A DNA stretch of 64,000 nt from an uncultured bacterium (GCA_943788935.1 CALSSE010000019.1:62001-126000), one strand, 5' to 3'. Positions 1 through 8,822 are shown, counted from the first letter of the stretch. Made by a program: numbers and translations. The notes: generated by a model from the sequence alone, not told the origin.

Positions 1-261
1 GGGGGCCAAGCCCGAAGCTATAAATGGAGATGAGGCGATCACCTCTAGACTCCATCCCGTAACCCCTTTTGAGAGAGAGGAGATGCTGTGGTTAGTGTCC
101 CTATAGAGACTAAGTCTCATAACACGTTGACTGATCAAAACGAGGTCAGATGAGCGTGCAAACCGTTTGGTTCACTCGGATAGCGAGTGAGCAACCCCCC
201 CTTACTTCGGGCGAATGCCCAACTTTAAACAGAGCTCATCAGCTCTAGAGAGGATCTGCAT

Positions 262-1758
262 ATGCATGATCAACATTATATCACCACCCTCGTCGACGCC
301 ACAGAGGATGGTGATTTAGCCGCGCAAACAGCACTTAGTCAACTTTACCTTGAGGGTGGTCTCGTCGAGAGAGACGTCGAGATCGCTAGAGAACTCTTGA
401 TCTCAGCCGCTGAGCTTGATCATCCTGAGGCTCAACTGCTCCTCGGAGAGCTTTTTGCCTCGGGAGAGCTAGGGTATGTGAATCTGGAAGCGTCTGCTGA
501 GTGCTTTCAGCATGCGGCCTTTCAAGGCGTGACAGAAGCCATGAACTACCTCGGCGAGATGTATGAGGAAGGCTATGGTCTGCCCGAAGACTATGAGTCT
601 GCTGCTCAATGGTATCACAGAGCGGCGACGCTCGGTGACAACGACGCTCAGTTAAACCTAGGCTTGCTCTATCGTGATGGCAGAGGCGTCGAAGAAGATA
701 ACGAGGAAGCCTACCGCTATGTAAGATACGCCGCATTGTGCGACGACGCCAGAGCGCTTTATGTTCTCGGCCTCATGTACGAGTCGGGATATGGCATAGA
801 CCCTAATCTCGCTATCGCGTGGATTCTTTACAAGCGATCTGGTCTCTCCGAGGCCTCAGAGCGTATGCGTCAACTCAGCGTTGACCCCGATTGTCATGAG
901 GACCGAGGCGCGCTGTTGGACTTGACGATCTTGTACGGCGTCTCATGTCCACTCGAGGAGTTGAGCTTGGAGTCAGTGCTTGATCTTGCCGATGAGGTTA
1001 GTCACCTCAATGCGACGATGCCCAATTATGAGATCGTGATTACCGATCACGGAGGTCATTCTCTTGTATTGGAGCCCTCTGTGGTTATCCCTGAGGAGCA
1101 TCGATCAACGATGACGCCGGAAGTATCCTTCGATGGTAAGCCTTCAGGAGAGGGTGAGCGCCATTGCAAGTCAGAGCCTCAGCCTCAGCTTAGCGTCAAA
1201 ACAGGCATGAGTTCTTCATCGAAGCGAAAGCGCAAGAGCAATGCAGAGCCTCAGATGATCGTCAAGACTGAGTCGCGACCTGAGCCAAACTCATCGAGAA
1301 AGCGTAAACGCAAGCGTAAGCGTAAACGCAAGTCAGAGGGTCAGCCCGCTAACCACCTTGAGTCGAGAGCAGCGTTCAGCTTTGCACCGAAGCCCGAATG
1401 TATTCCCGCACCTAAGCCTCAGTGTCGACATGAGTCGATGGATCTGTCTGCTCTTGATCAAGATGATCATCTACTTCCGACCGTCTCATCCAAGCATGGC
1501 TCAACGCTTGACACTAGTCGATCAGTTAACGAGTTATCTCCGTTAAGTGGATCGAAAGTGTCAAGTCAAGCTGGAGAACTTGTTAGCAAACTTGCACAAG
1601 AGGCGAAGGCTGAAGTTGAGGCTGACGTTGAGGTAGAAGTTAAAGTGGAGACTGAGGCAGAGGTAGCAGTCAAGACTGAGGCTAAGGCTGAGGCTGAGGC
1701 TAAAGCTGAGGCTAAGGCTGAGACTGAGGCTGAGACTGAGGCTGAGGCTAAGAGCTGA
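262..1758 (+). CDS. Sel1-repeat protein, N-terminal part of a frameshifted gene
   Basis: Residues about 15-200 hold roughly five Sel1-like (TPR-related) repeats with the usual A-x-x-x-L-G-x-x-Y-x-x-G pattern, for example around LNLGLLYRDGRGV. Such helical solenoids bind partner proteins. Then comes a charged tail: a Lys/Arg block near residue 350 encoded by a 12-bp repeat, and a Glu/Ala/Lys/Val tract encoded by GCTGAG-type hexamers. The ATG at 262 follows GAGAGGA at good spacing. There is no signal peptide. The frame ends at TGA 1756-1758, but an extra A at 1753 breaks the hexamer rhythm, and the other frame stays open to 2509. The intact product would be about 748 residues with membrane helices at its C-terminus. 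Sel1 repeats are clear; the role is unknown. Confidence 0.8.
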   Translation: MHDQHYITTLVDATEDGDLAAQTALSQLYLEGGLVERDVEIARELLISAAELDHPEAQLLLGELFASGELGYVNLEASAECFQHAAFQGVTEAMNYLGEMYEEGYGLPEDYESAAQWYHRAATLGDNDAQLNLGLLYRDGRGVEEDNEEAYRYVRYAALCDDARALYVLGLMYESGYGIDPNLAIAWILYKRSGLSEASERMRQLSVDPDCHEDRGALLDLTILYGVSCPLEELSLESVLDLADEVSHLNATMPNYEIVITDHGGHSLVLEPSVVIPEEHRSTMTPEVSFDGKPSGEGERHCKSEPQPQLSVKTGMSSSSKRKRKSNAEPQMIVKTESRPEPNSSRKRKRKRKRKRKSEGQPANHLESRAAFSFAPKPECIPAPKPQCRHESMDLSALDQDDHLLPTVSSKHGSTLDTSRSVNELSPLSGSKVSSQAGELVSKLAQEAKAEVEADVEVEVKVETEAEVAVKTEAKAEAEAKAEAKAETEAETEAEAKS

Positions 1759-1914
1759 GGCTAAGGCTGAGGCTGAGGCTGAGACTGAGGCTGAGGCTAA
1801 GGCTGAGGCTAAGGCTGAGACTGAGGCTGAGACTGAGGCTGAGATAGTAGTCGAGGCTGAGGCTGAGGTAGCAGTCGAGGCTGAGGCTGAGGTAGTAGTC
1901 GAGGCTGAGGCTGA
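1660..1914 (+). repeat. Hexanucleotide (GCTGAG-like) tandem repeat inside the Sel1 gene
   Basis: The tract is built of GAGGCT, GAGACT, GCTAAG and GTAGTC hexamers, giving Glu-Ala/Thr/Lys/Val dipeptides. Gain or loss of a unit keeps the frame. The single A at 1753 does not fit the period and shifts the frame. Confidence 0.85.
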
Positions 1915-1972
1915 CTCAGACGTTGAGTGTTACTCTGTTGCAGAGTCATGCCCCTCTACAGCAATCGACGCG

Positions 1973-2509
1973 GTGGCTGAGGTAGAGTCGGAGAGATGTG
2001 ATGACGGTGACCATAACCATAACTCTCTCGCATCAGAAGCCGACGAGGTGAAGCGCGTAAAGTCTCATAAGGTGATCGCGGTTCTTATCACGGTCATCTG
2101 CGTCGAGCTCTATCTGACCTTAGTTGTCATGTATGGACTGCCCGGCGCTCATCAGCGAATCGCTGTCTTGGCGACGAACGTGACCAACTTCACCAAAGAG
2201 GCCGCTCAAGAGCTCATCGACCTCTTGAGCAGCTCCTTCAACCATGCGCGTAGCTGTGTGCCAAGCTCTGCGATCATCATGAGAGCACCTCTGCTCAGAT
2301 CTGCGCTGTGGTTAACGCTCTCTTTCTTCATTGAGAGAATCTTCGAGAGACTCACTCAGCGAAGAGGCTTGGTCTTCCTCATGATCGGCGCGGGGTTGGC
2401 CGGTCTAGCGATATGGGGCTCAAGCTCTCTCATCCTCGGGAGCTCACTCATCGGATGCGCGCTTGGGTGCTCACTGTCTAGTTCAAGCGATGATGAAGGC
2501 TCTGAGTAG
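1973..2509 (+). CDS. C-terminal membrane part of the split Sel1-repeat gene
   Basis: This frame has no stop from 1754 onwards, continues the same hexamer repeat, and lies one base off the Sel1 frame, so it is best read as the second half of that gene. A GTG at 1973 is the first usable start if it is made alone, but no convincing Shine-Dalgarno precedes it. After an acidic linker there is one clear transmembrane helix (VIAVLITVICVELYLTLVV). Two further hydrophobic stretches follow, near residues 100-120 and 130-165, and the end is Ser-rich. The full protein would be a cytoplasmic Sel1 domain tethered to the membrane by a long charged spacer. No family is recognised for the membrane part. Confidence 0.55.
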   Translation: MAEVESERCDDGDHNHNSLASEADEVKRVKSHKVIAVLITVICVELYLTLVVMYGLPGAHQRIAVLATNVTNFTKEAAQELIDLLSSSFNHARSCVPSSAIIMRAPLLRSALWLTLSFFIERIFERLTQRRGLVFLMIGAGLAGLAIWGSSSLILGSSLIGCALGCSLSSSSDDEGSE

Positions 2510-2522
2510 CGTTGGCCTGAAC

Positions 2523-2568
2523 CACAAGAGGAGATCGCACGATCTCTTCTTGTGAGCTATTTTTTTTT
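2523..2568 (+). terminator. Rho-independent terminator
   Basis: A 15-bp stem (2523-2537 with 2540-2554, one wobble pair, CA loop) is followed by a run of nine T at 2560-2568. It sits 13 bases after the stop of the Sel1 gene's second half. Confidence 0.85.
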
Positions 2569-2646
2569 ACGTCTGCGAGAATTTATTGTAAGGTTATTTT
2601 TCCGTATATATTTAAAAGTGTTAAAGAAGCTGATGAGAAACGAGAA

Positions 2647-3048
2647 GTGTTGAGAGTGAGCCGATCGTTATTTTTAAACCTGTCAAATCACAGGCTGATC
2701 GAGTGGTCAGAGGAACAAAAGCGTGCTGCGCTTTTAATTGTGAGCGCGAACAGCTTGATCGATTGTCCGTTGCCGATGGTCGACCCTCGCAGTGAGACTG
2801 CTGAGCTTATTGAGGACGCAGATGGAGTTATCTCGGCGCTCATAGAACAGCACGGTGAACTGAAGAAGAGTGTAGGCGGAGCGATGGTCGCAGGCGAGCC
2901 AATCTTCACTGTTCTGCTAATAAAGCGTCTTCAATCAGAGGGAATTAGGTGCTTTAGCGCTACCACAGAGCGGCTCTCTTCCACAGATGAAGGAGTCAAG
3001 AGGTCTCGCTTCAGCTTTGTAAAATTTAGAGAGTGGTGCTCGCTTTAG
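2647..3048 (+). CDS. Small CRISPR-accessory-like protein (tentative)
   Basis: A 133-residue soluble protein. It has an N-terminal beta strand ending in LNLSNH, then WSEEQ, a DCPLPMVDP segment, a small-residue turn with a GE pair (VAGEP), and a C-terminal TTER...FSFVKFREW pattern. That order resembles small Rossmann-like proteins I associate with type III CRISPR neighbourhoods, where such proteins are suspected of binding or degrading cyclic oligoadenylate. This is memory of a pattern, not a search. It lies 39 bases from, and convergent with, a Cas6-like gene, which adds weight. The start could be GTG 2647, TTG 2650 or GTG 2656; the conserved part begins just after. It may instead be an unrelated small protein. 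Confidence 0.5.
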   Translation: MLRVSRSLFLNLSNHRLIEWSEEQKRAALLIVSANSLIDCPLPMVDPRSETAELIEDADGVISALIEQHGELKKSVGGAMVAGEPIFTVLLIKRLQSEGIRCFSATTERLSSTDEGVKRSRFSFVKFREWCSL

Positions 3049-3087
3049 AGTCACATAGATTCATTCGCAGTTTATGGTGAGATAGAC

Positions 3088-4152
3088 CTAGCGATGAAAG
3101 GTCGTTGTCTGGCTGAGAATCTTGTCACCTGCGCTGAGGTCGATGAGCTCAACATCTAGTGACCCAAGTCCCATGTTAGCCTGCTGCCCAAGCCCTTGAT
3201 GCGCTCCTAGTGAGAGAACCTTATATACCCAAAGTGGAGAGGCGATCTCAGTGTATACCCTCTCACCAATAAAGCCGCTTTGAGGGACTCTTCGTCGCTT
3301 TGTACTGCTGAACCTGTCTCTCTTGATTAAGTGCATGCGACCATAGCTCTTCGAATCAGCCAATGCGTCTATCTCATCACCGCTGAGTGGGTGCTCGAGT
3401 GGCCCGACGAAGCGATTGTAAATGCCATGCGCTCTCCGCAGACTTGCGCGACAAAGTTTCTTGAGTGAGGGAGTGTGATCTATCTCGCGTAAGATGATAG
3501 GTCGGTGAGCCGTAACACGGACCCCGACCTGTGACCAATCGAGGTCTGGCTTTGGAATCTCGGTCAGCGATGAGATTGTCTCGAGGGTTCGAACCAACGC
3601 CGATGGCGGCTTTGGATTGCATCGCTCATAGAGCGTCATGCCCGATATGATCTCCTTCGCTTGGGCGAGATAGAAGCGGTGCCGAGCTGAGGTGAGACCG
3701 CCCATCGTCGCCTTGATGACCGCAGTGATCCACATAGACGCGTATTGCGATGCCTCACCGAAGAGAGACAGCGAGAATGAGAGCTCATCGCCTGATCTCA
3801 ACGCTTTATTCTCACGATGAATCGGGGCAGATAGTCGATATCCTTGAGGTGTGACGCGCAGGCCTCTCTCTGGCCAACCTCCTCCGTTAAAAGCTCTCTC
3901 AAAAGGACATCGCTCAACCTCACAGCGCTTGGTCGATTGATTTCTCTCAGTTTTTTTTTCTCGTCCAATTTTTTCTGTTCGACTCGAGCATTCATGAAGA
4001 CAGCCGACCTCGCTGAATGCCCAACCGATCGCACCCCTCAGAGTCGGCGTGAGATCACCCCGTAGTGTGCAATCAGAGGTTGAGATGAGCGTAAACTCGA
4101 TGACACACACAGGCACCTCAGCGAGCTGATCGACGTATCGATGATGGATCAA
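3088..4152 (-). CDS. cas6: Cas6-type CRISPR pre-crRNA endoribonuclease (RAMP), solitary
   Basis: The N-terminal third has TPTLRGAIGWAFSEVGCLHE followed by a Cys cluster ending in CPFERAFN. Next comes a Pro/Gly segment and GDELSFSLSLFG, as in the Cas6 family of Pfam PF10040. The C-terminus, from about residue 293, has GFIGERVYTE and a Gly-rich loop (HQGLGQQANMGLG), the usual Cas6 signature. Cas6 cuts CRISPR precursor RNA at repeat-derived hairpins. The start is TTG at 4152, eight bases after AAGGAG; a GTG a few codons in is the alternative. No CRISPR array, effector complex or cas1/cas2 lies in this window, so it either serves a distant locus or has been left behind. A basic, Ser-rich insert lies between the Cys pairs. 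Confidence 0.72.
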   Translation of the reverse strand: MIHHRYVDQLAEVPVCVIEFTLISTSDCTLRGDLTPTLRGAIGWAFSEVGCLHECSSRTEKIGREKKTERNQSTKRCEVERCPFERAFNGGGWPERGLRVTPQGYRLSAPIHRENKALRSGDELSFSLSLFGEASQYASMWITAVIKATMGGLTSARHRFYLAQAKEIISGMTLYERCNPKPPSALVRTLETISSLTEIPKPDLDWSQVGVRVTAHRPIILREIDHTPSLKKLCRASLRRAHGIYNRFVGPLEHPLSGDEIDALADSKSYGRMHLIKRDRFSSTKRRRVPQSGFIGERVYTEIASPLWVYKVLSLGAHQGLGQQANMGLGSLDVELIDLSAGDKILSQTTTFHR

Positions 4153-4239
4153 TGCCTATCTCCTTGCTCACGTCATTGAGGCAGCTTGCACAATTAATAT
4201 GGTTGAGCATATGGATACCATCAGACATGTAAAGAGCTT

Positions 4240-4440
4240 ATGCAACAAAGCCCTAACTTTACGCTAGCAGCCCCTGAGTCCCTCACAGATCAGATCCCCA
4301 CCAACCCCAACGCCCCCCATGACTTCTGTGGTCACCCACGTGGACCGAGGGCTGATATAGGTGCCATTGAGTATTCGACTTCACTGAGCGATACGTCCTG
4401 CGTCGAGCGGGTTCTTATGATGTTTCGTCGTATTCCATGA
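4240..4440 (+). pseudogene. Remnant of a beta-helix surface protein C-terminus (choice-of-anchor Q type)
   Basis: The frame reads SPNFTLAAPES and later DFCGHPRGPRADIGAIEYS. The D-F-x-G-x-x-R-...-D-I-G-A-x-E-Y ending is the hallmark of right-handed beta-helix proteins with a choice-of-anchor Q domain. The usual several-hundred-residue helix before it is missing: an in-frame TGA lies at 4204-4206. This looks like the decayed 3' end of a lost gene. The rest of the 392-base gap (4153-4544) holds only a 12-base direct repeat (GCATGACCCTGC-like) near 4448-4471. Confidence 0.4.
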
Positions 4441-4544
4441 GTAGTCCTGCATGACCCTGCTGCATGACCCTGAATGTAAAAACGATCTTTTTGATGATCA
4501 TTTCTACTCGATGGGCCTCACTGAACTCTCTGTTTCTTCTAGCC

Positions 4545-6515
4545 CTAGGGTGTATCTGAGGTTAGGTTGAGTCCACCAGGGTAGCCATAAGAGACGGCGC
4601 TAGAGTATCCGTAGACGATAAGAGCGAACGCTGATTCTCCTTCTAGAGTGTGAACCCCCTCTTCGACCTCTACCCAAGCGTACTCATACTGTCCTGTGCC
4701 AAAGGAAGAGAAGAGGGTGTTGGGGAGATCAGCTCCATCTAGGCTCACTCGCTCCCCGGCGGTTCGGGTGACAGTGAGCCAGTTGCTCCGATAACCGCTA
4801 GGTGTGATGATCTGATAATCAGATCGGAGCTGATTGGTCGGAGGAACAATGATCAAGGCGGGGTCACCGACGTTATCACTGGTAGCGGTTTGACTCACCA
4901 AGTATTGAGCGACCATCACTGAATTGGAGGCGGTCACCTCAAAGGAGTCAGGGGTGGTGATCTCATAGTATTCACCTCGATTTAGCGTAAACGTCGCATG
5001 CATGGGAAGAGTCGTCGAGACATTAGTGCCATCAGCATGGGCTACGATTCGCCACACTTCAGATGATCCGCCTCTTGGCTCTGATCTCGCCGCTAAGTAG
5101 TGTGTGCCCCAGCTTGAAATAGGGAGAAGCTGTTGCTCTAAATGCTCAGCGCAACACGCTGACTCTTGACCAGCACCCATCGCCATACCCGATCCGACGA
5201 CTGCCTCTTCGTGACCACCAAAGACCGCGATGGGCTGGGTGGCGTTGATCAGCGTCCCCGTCAAGTCTGTGGAGGTCTGGGGAGAGAGACAAACGCCAAA
5301 GTCACAGCTGAGATCACCGCAGTCATTATTACTCATACAAGGCATTAACAGTGTACTTAGGTCAGTCGCTTTAGCCTGTAGGCTGAGCACCTCTCCTTCT
5401 GATAGTGTGAAGTCGTATTCTATCCCGGCCTCAAGATCGGGGATGATACCGCCACCGACGACCGCGACTTTGGGAGTGATTCTCATCGCAGTACTCCCTG
5501 GGGAGGTCGCGATGATCGTCAGATAGCCACTTTGATGAGGAGGACAGTTATTAGGATCGAAACAGGGGATAGTGCCGGTGGGCCAGGCCACTCCGATGTA
5601 GTCTTTACCTAAGCCCTCGGTAGGGAGTAAAAGAGACGCATCATTACTGGCGACTCCTTCGTTATTAAGAGGGTTAAACTGATAAGCGATAACCGGCTGA
5701 GTGGCGTTGATCTTGAAAGCGCGGTCAAAGATACCTGTGCCGTCTATGTCGAGGCGAGGAAAAGTGAAGACACTCAAATCACCGGCATTGACCGTAAACT
5801 GTGGGTTGACTAGAGGCACTCCTTCGGGGCCTTCAACGGTTACCATCGCGGGGAGGTCGCTAGTGTTACTGATGACTACCGCGTGAGGAACCGCGTCGGG
5901 AAACCCAGAGAATTGATCGGGGTAGTTATCAAGGTCTACGCTCCAATACTCACACCCGACATTGGATGGAACCTTTCCGATGGGGTTACATGGAGACTCA
6001 CAGCGACCATCGATGCAGGGCGAGTTCGATGCGCAGGTTCGAACGGGGATAAATCCTGACTCGTCTCGACGACAGCTCCCAATGGTATTCTCGTCAAGAC
6101 AGATGAGTTCGCCTAAAACGCAGATACTCTCGATACACATCCCCGATTCACAGCGCTCTCCTTCAGCGCACTGCTCGCTAGATGCACTATTTCCGCTCTC
6201 GTCACAGACACTCAACGAGCGAACATCCGCGCAACCCAATATCTCATTAGGCTCGCACTCGATCATTGCCATATCTAGTAGACCTCTGTCGGGCATCATG
6301 GGCGGTACAATACTTTGGTCTGGCATAGGGGTTGGCATGGCTTCATCTAATCTTTGATCGATGAGAGCATCATTTACCATTGACCGATCGAGACCTGTCT
6401 CCCCCATATCAAGACCTTCGGGCTGGTAGGGTTCAAAGCCAGGCCTTGTCTCATCTTCACAGCCGAAGATCATGACTAAAGAGCAGATAAATATAATAGC
6501 TTTACAGGGTCGCAT
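4545..6515 (-). CDS. IgGFc-binding-like surface lipoprotein
   Basis: The N-terminus (MRPCKAIIFICSLVMIFGC) is a lipoprotein signal with lipobox MIFGC, so the mature protein is anchored to a membrane. An Asp/Met/Pro-rich spacer follows, then Cys-rich repeats of the form C-x-x-x-E-x-x-C (residues about 85-180). Beyond that, a large beta-rich region has GCEYWSVDLDNY, QPVIAYQFNPLN and WGTHYLAARSEPRGG, as in the IgGFc-binding N-terminal family found in secreted Myxococcota and Bacteroidota proteins. Despite the name, that family is probably a general adhesion or surface fold. I chose the ATG at 6515 over 6545 because it directly precedes the signal peptide and follows AAGAG. The Cys-rich repeats resemble those in the protein at 15584-17536. 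Confidence 0.72.
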   Translation of the reverse strand: MRPCKAIIFICSLVMIFGCEDETRPGFEPYQPEGLDMGETGLDRSMVNDALIDQRLDEAMPTPMPDQSIVPPMMPDRGLLDMAMIECEPNEILGCADVRSLSVCDESGNSASSEQCAEGERCESGMCIESICVLGELICLDENTIGSCRRDESGFIPVRTCASNSPCIDGRCESPCNPIGKVPSNVGCEYWSVDLDNYPDQFSGFPDAVPHAVVISNTSDLPAMVTVEGPEGVPLVNPQFTVNAGDLSVFTFPRLDIDGTGIFDRAFKINATQPVIAYQFNPLNNEGVASNDASLLLPTEGLGKDYIGVAWPTGTIPCFDPNNCPPHQSGYLTIIATSPGSTAMRITPKVAVVGGGIIPDLEAGIEYDFTLSEGEVLSLQAKATDLSTLLMPCMSNNDCGDLSCDFGVCLSPQTSTDLTGTLINATQPIAVFGGHEEAVVGSGMAMGAGQESACCAEHLEQQLLPISSWGTHYLAARSEPRGGSSEVWRIVAHADGTNVSTTLPMHATFTLNRGEYYEITTPDSFEVTASNSVMVAQYLVSQTATSDNVGDPALIIVPPTNQLRSDYQIITPSGYRSNWLTVTRTAGERVSLDGADLPNTLFSSFGTGQYEYAWVEVEEGVHTLEGESAFALIVYGYSSAVSYGYPGGLNLTSDTP

Positions 6516-6622
6516 AAAATCTCTTGTCCTTTGTACAGTCACCATAAAACCGCTTGCATGTTAACGCAGCAGCCTAAATAACACGACTCAGTTCTACGGA
6601 AGCTCAGTAACCGGAGGTGCTC

Positions 6623-6702
6623 AGCACCTCGAGAACAGAGCACCTTGAGAACAGAGTATCCCTAGAGCACAGTACACCTAGAGCACAGTACACCTAGAGC
6701 AC
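6623..6702. repeat. Degenerate 16-bp tandem repeat, five copies
   Basis: Five 16-base units (AGTACACCTAGAGCAC and variants) lie head to tail upstream of the IgGFc-binding-like gene. The last two are identical and the first two are diverged. The 193-base gap around them shows no gene. Confidence 0.75.
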
Positions 6703-6738
6703 AGCACACAGCGCGACTCGTGCTAAAAAATCTATTCG

Positions 6739-7404
6739 TTATTGAGCAAACTTTTGGTCGAGCCACTCTTTAGTTCGAGGGTGGGAGACATTGTTTTTGC
6801 GAGCGTGCTTGATGAGTCGAGAGAGGGTCTTCGAGGGCCATTTCTTTTGAATAAGGTTAACCACCCAATTCGGCAATAGACCCTTAGGGTCTGTGTGGAC
6901 CTCTACTTCTAGCTTCGTCTTGGTCGCGGAGAGCGCAGTAAACTTGTAATAAGTACCTTTCACTTCGGCGCGGACACAGCACTTTGGAGGAAACTTATCA
7001 CTCTCCACTGATTTGATTTTGATCTGAATGGTGCCCTTTGCTTTATCAATGATCGCGTCACTTTTGAGAACATAGTCACGGTCAGAGATCATAGGAGGGA
7101 GCTTAAAGTGAATCCAATAGGTCTCAGAGAGCTCAGTCTTCTTGATGGTGATTTGTTTCTTATAACGGTCTACCCAGTGACTCCGCTGTTTAGGATCGGT
7201 GAAGGTACCGATCAATACATCGAGAGGGATCTCAGCCTCAGTCACTCCTCTGAAAGCAAAGAGCGGAGAGCCCTCAACTGTTTTACGAGAGACCTTAACG
7301 CCATCATAGTTACCGATGTCACTCCACCCTTCAGCGAGCGCGTGACCAGGGAGACTCAAGAGTGATGAGACGAGGATCATGGAATATAGTAGGCGATGAT
7401 TCAT
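6739..7404 (-). CDS. START-domain (SRPBCC fold) lipid-binding protein, exported
   Basis: A 221-residue protein with a Sec signal peptide (cleavage expected after ALA, residue about 25). The remainder matches a START/SRPBCC domain: FRGVTEAEIPLDVL, then DPKQRSHWVDRYKK, then the MISDRDYVL motif and a long amphipathic C-terminal helix. Proteins of this kind bind a lipid or other hydrophobic ligand in a deep pocket; here it would act in the periplasm. No strong Shine-Dalgarno precedes the ATG. It stands alone between two other envelope genes on the same strand. The ligand cannot be told from the sequence. Confidence 0.78.
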   Translation of the reverse strand: MNHRLLYSMILVSSLLSLPGHALAEGWSDIGNYDGVKVSRKTVEGSPLFAFRGVTEAEIPLDVLIGTFTDPKQRSHWVDRYKKQITIKKTELSETYWIHFKLPPMISDRDYVLKSDAIIDKAKGTIQIKIKSVESDKFPPKCCVRAEVKGTYYKFTALSATKTKLEVEVHTDPKGLLPNWVVNLIQKKWPSKTLSRLIKHARKNNVSHPRTKEWLDQKFAQ

Positions 7405-7651
7405 AGGGGTTCACGCTCTCAGAGATATAGGTTAGAGATATAGGGTAGAGTGACAGGTCCCTTAAGTGATCAAACAAAGATCGAGACCTGACTTATATAC
7501 TGCGTTCCTCGTTGGTACTTCAAGCGTCAAACTTATTTAAACGCTTAGATACTGTACGAAAAAATATTGGTGGCGCTCGATATCTCCTCTATGAGTCTTG
7601 AGCGCAAACGATGTGATAGATCGATCACACTGTTAAGCTACAGTGTTGAAC

Positions 7652-8536
7652 TTAACCGCCAGTCGCCTCCCAAGTGAGGCCGATAGAGAAACTGACGAAG
7701 TTGAGCCAATTGGCTGTGAAGCCATCACCGGGTCCATCATCTTTAGTACTTGTCCCCTCAGCGCCCCCACCGATCCAACGTAAATTAAAGAAGAGATCTT
7801 TGTGTTGATCGAGCGGTATACCATAGCGGAGGCTTAGGTCAATGATCGCCCCCACCACATCGGAGTCTGAGCCATTAATATACTTAACCGGCGCATACAT
7901 ACCATCGACCTCGGCCCCGATCCAAGTAGAGTCAGCGAAGCCATTGCGCCACCTCAGCTTAAAGAGGGGGACCGGCCCAAGATCTCTGTTGCTGCGTCGA
8001 AGTGTGCCATCGCTAGAGGTAAAATCGATGGTAGCGTTACGGAGCTGAAGTGACCCTCCGAGCGAGAGCTGGTCAGCAGCGCCTTCATGCCCCGAGAGGT
8101 GATAGAGGTAGCTGACTCGGTAAAAGTCAAAGCCATAGCGCAGATCTAGGTTGGTATCAGCGCTGAAAACTGCCTCATCGACGATCACATCCTCGTCTAA
8201 GTACACCCGTGACTCAATATTTAAGGGCTGGTAGAGAAAGATAAGTGAGTGACGATCTTTAACGTTAAGCTCGGCTTGGAGTCGAGCGAACACGAAGGCG
8301 TTATCCTGTCCTCCATCCTTGACATAGTCGAACACTGTTCCCCCTTTATCAAACTGAATGGTATGAGTGAGGGGGGCGAACATCCCTAACTCTCCAGTAG
8401 TGAACACCTTTATCCGATGTTCCGCATAAACGGATAATGAACAGAAGCTCAAAACACAGATGGCGATGATAATGCTGACCAGCGAGTAAATACCTAATCG
8501 ATGAGAGTCAATTGTTGTGTGAGGGGAGTATGTCAT
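7652..8536 (-). CDS. Predicted outer-membrane beta-barrel protein
   Basis: The ATG at 8536 follows AAGAGG and opens a signal peptide (LVSIIIAICVLSFCSLSVYA-E). The mature part, about 260 residues, has alternating polar/hydrophobic strands with aromatic girdles, such as YGFDFYRVSYLYHLSG, LGGSLQLRNATIDF and DLFFNLRWIGGG. It ends in FVSFSIGLTWEATGG, close to but not exactly the usual terminal Phe/Trp strand. The pattern suggests a 10-12 stranded barrel. No family is recognised. An upstream start at 8575 exists but would put 13 extra residues before the signal. Confidence 0.6.
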   Translation of the reverse strand: MTYSPHTTIDSHRLGIYSLVSIIIAICVLSFCSLSVYAEHRIKVFTTGELGMFAPLTHTIQFDKGGTVFDYVKDGGQDNAFVFARLQAELNVKDRHSLIFLYQPLNIESRVYLDEDVIVDEAVFSADTNLDLRYGFDFYRVSYLYHLSGHEGAADQLSLGGSLQLRNATIDFTSSDGTLRRSNRDLGPVPLFKLRWRNGFADSTWIGAEVDGMYAPVKYINGSDSDVVGAIIDLSLRYGIPLDQHKDLFFNLRWIGGGAEGTSTKDDGPGDGFTANWLNFVSFSIGLTWEATGG

Positions 8537-8674
8537 GAGGGCCTCTTCTCCAATATGCATAAAGATGGATATCACTCTTTATAGGCGAGAGAGTGACTTA
8601 GAATGAAGATGCTCAACCGCCAAAGAAGGTTCAGGATTCTCTCATGTCTCTCATGTCTTGATACATGTACTTGT

Positions 8675-8754
8675 TGAGTGTGATGAGTGTGATGAGTGTG
8701 ATGAGTGTGATGAGTGTGATGAGTGTGATGAGTGTGATGAGTGTGATGAGTGTG
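8675..8754. repeat. 9-bp tandem repeat (TGAGTGTGA), about nine copies, between divergent genes
   Basis: Nearly nine perfect copies lie in the 286-base divergent gap between the barrel gene and the symporter gene. In one minus-strand frame they spell His-Thr-His repeats, but that frame shows no other sign of being a gene. Perfect copies suggest recent expansion. Its position near both promoters would let copy number alter expression. Confidence 0.85.
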
Positions 8755-8822
8755 CTTGTTGACTGTAGTGGGTAGACTCTCCATAAATAATGGAGCTGAG
8801 ATCAGAGGAGGCTAATTAGACT

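Noticed and set aside
2..106. Open frames at the left edge: a plus-strand one ending at TAG 104-106, and a minus-strand one starting at ATG 55 after an AGGGG site.
   Set aside because: Too short to choose between strands; one of them may be the end of a neighbouring gene.
8572..8784. A minus-strand frame with His-Thr-His repeats.
   Set aside because: It is a reading of the 9-bp repeat and lacks any other coding sign.
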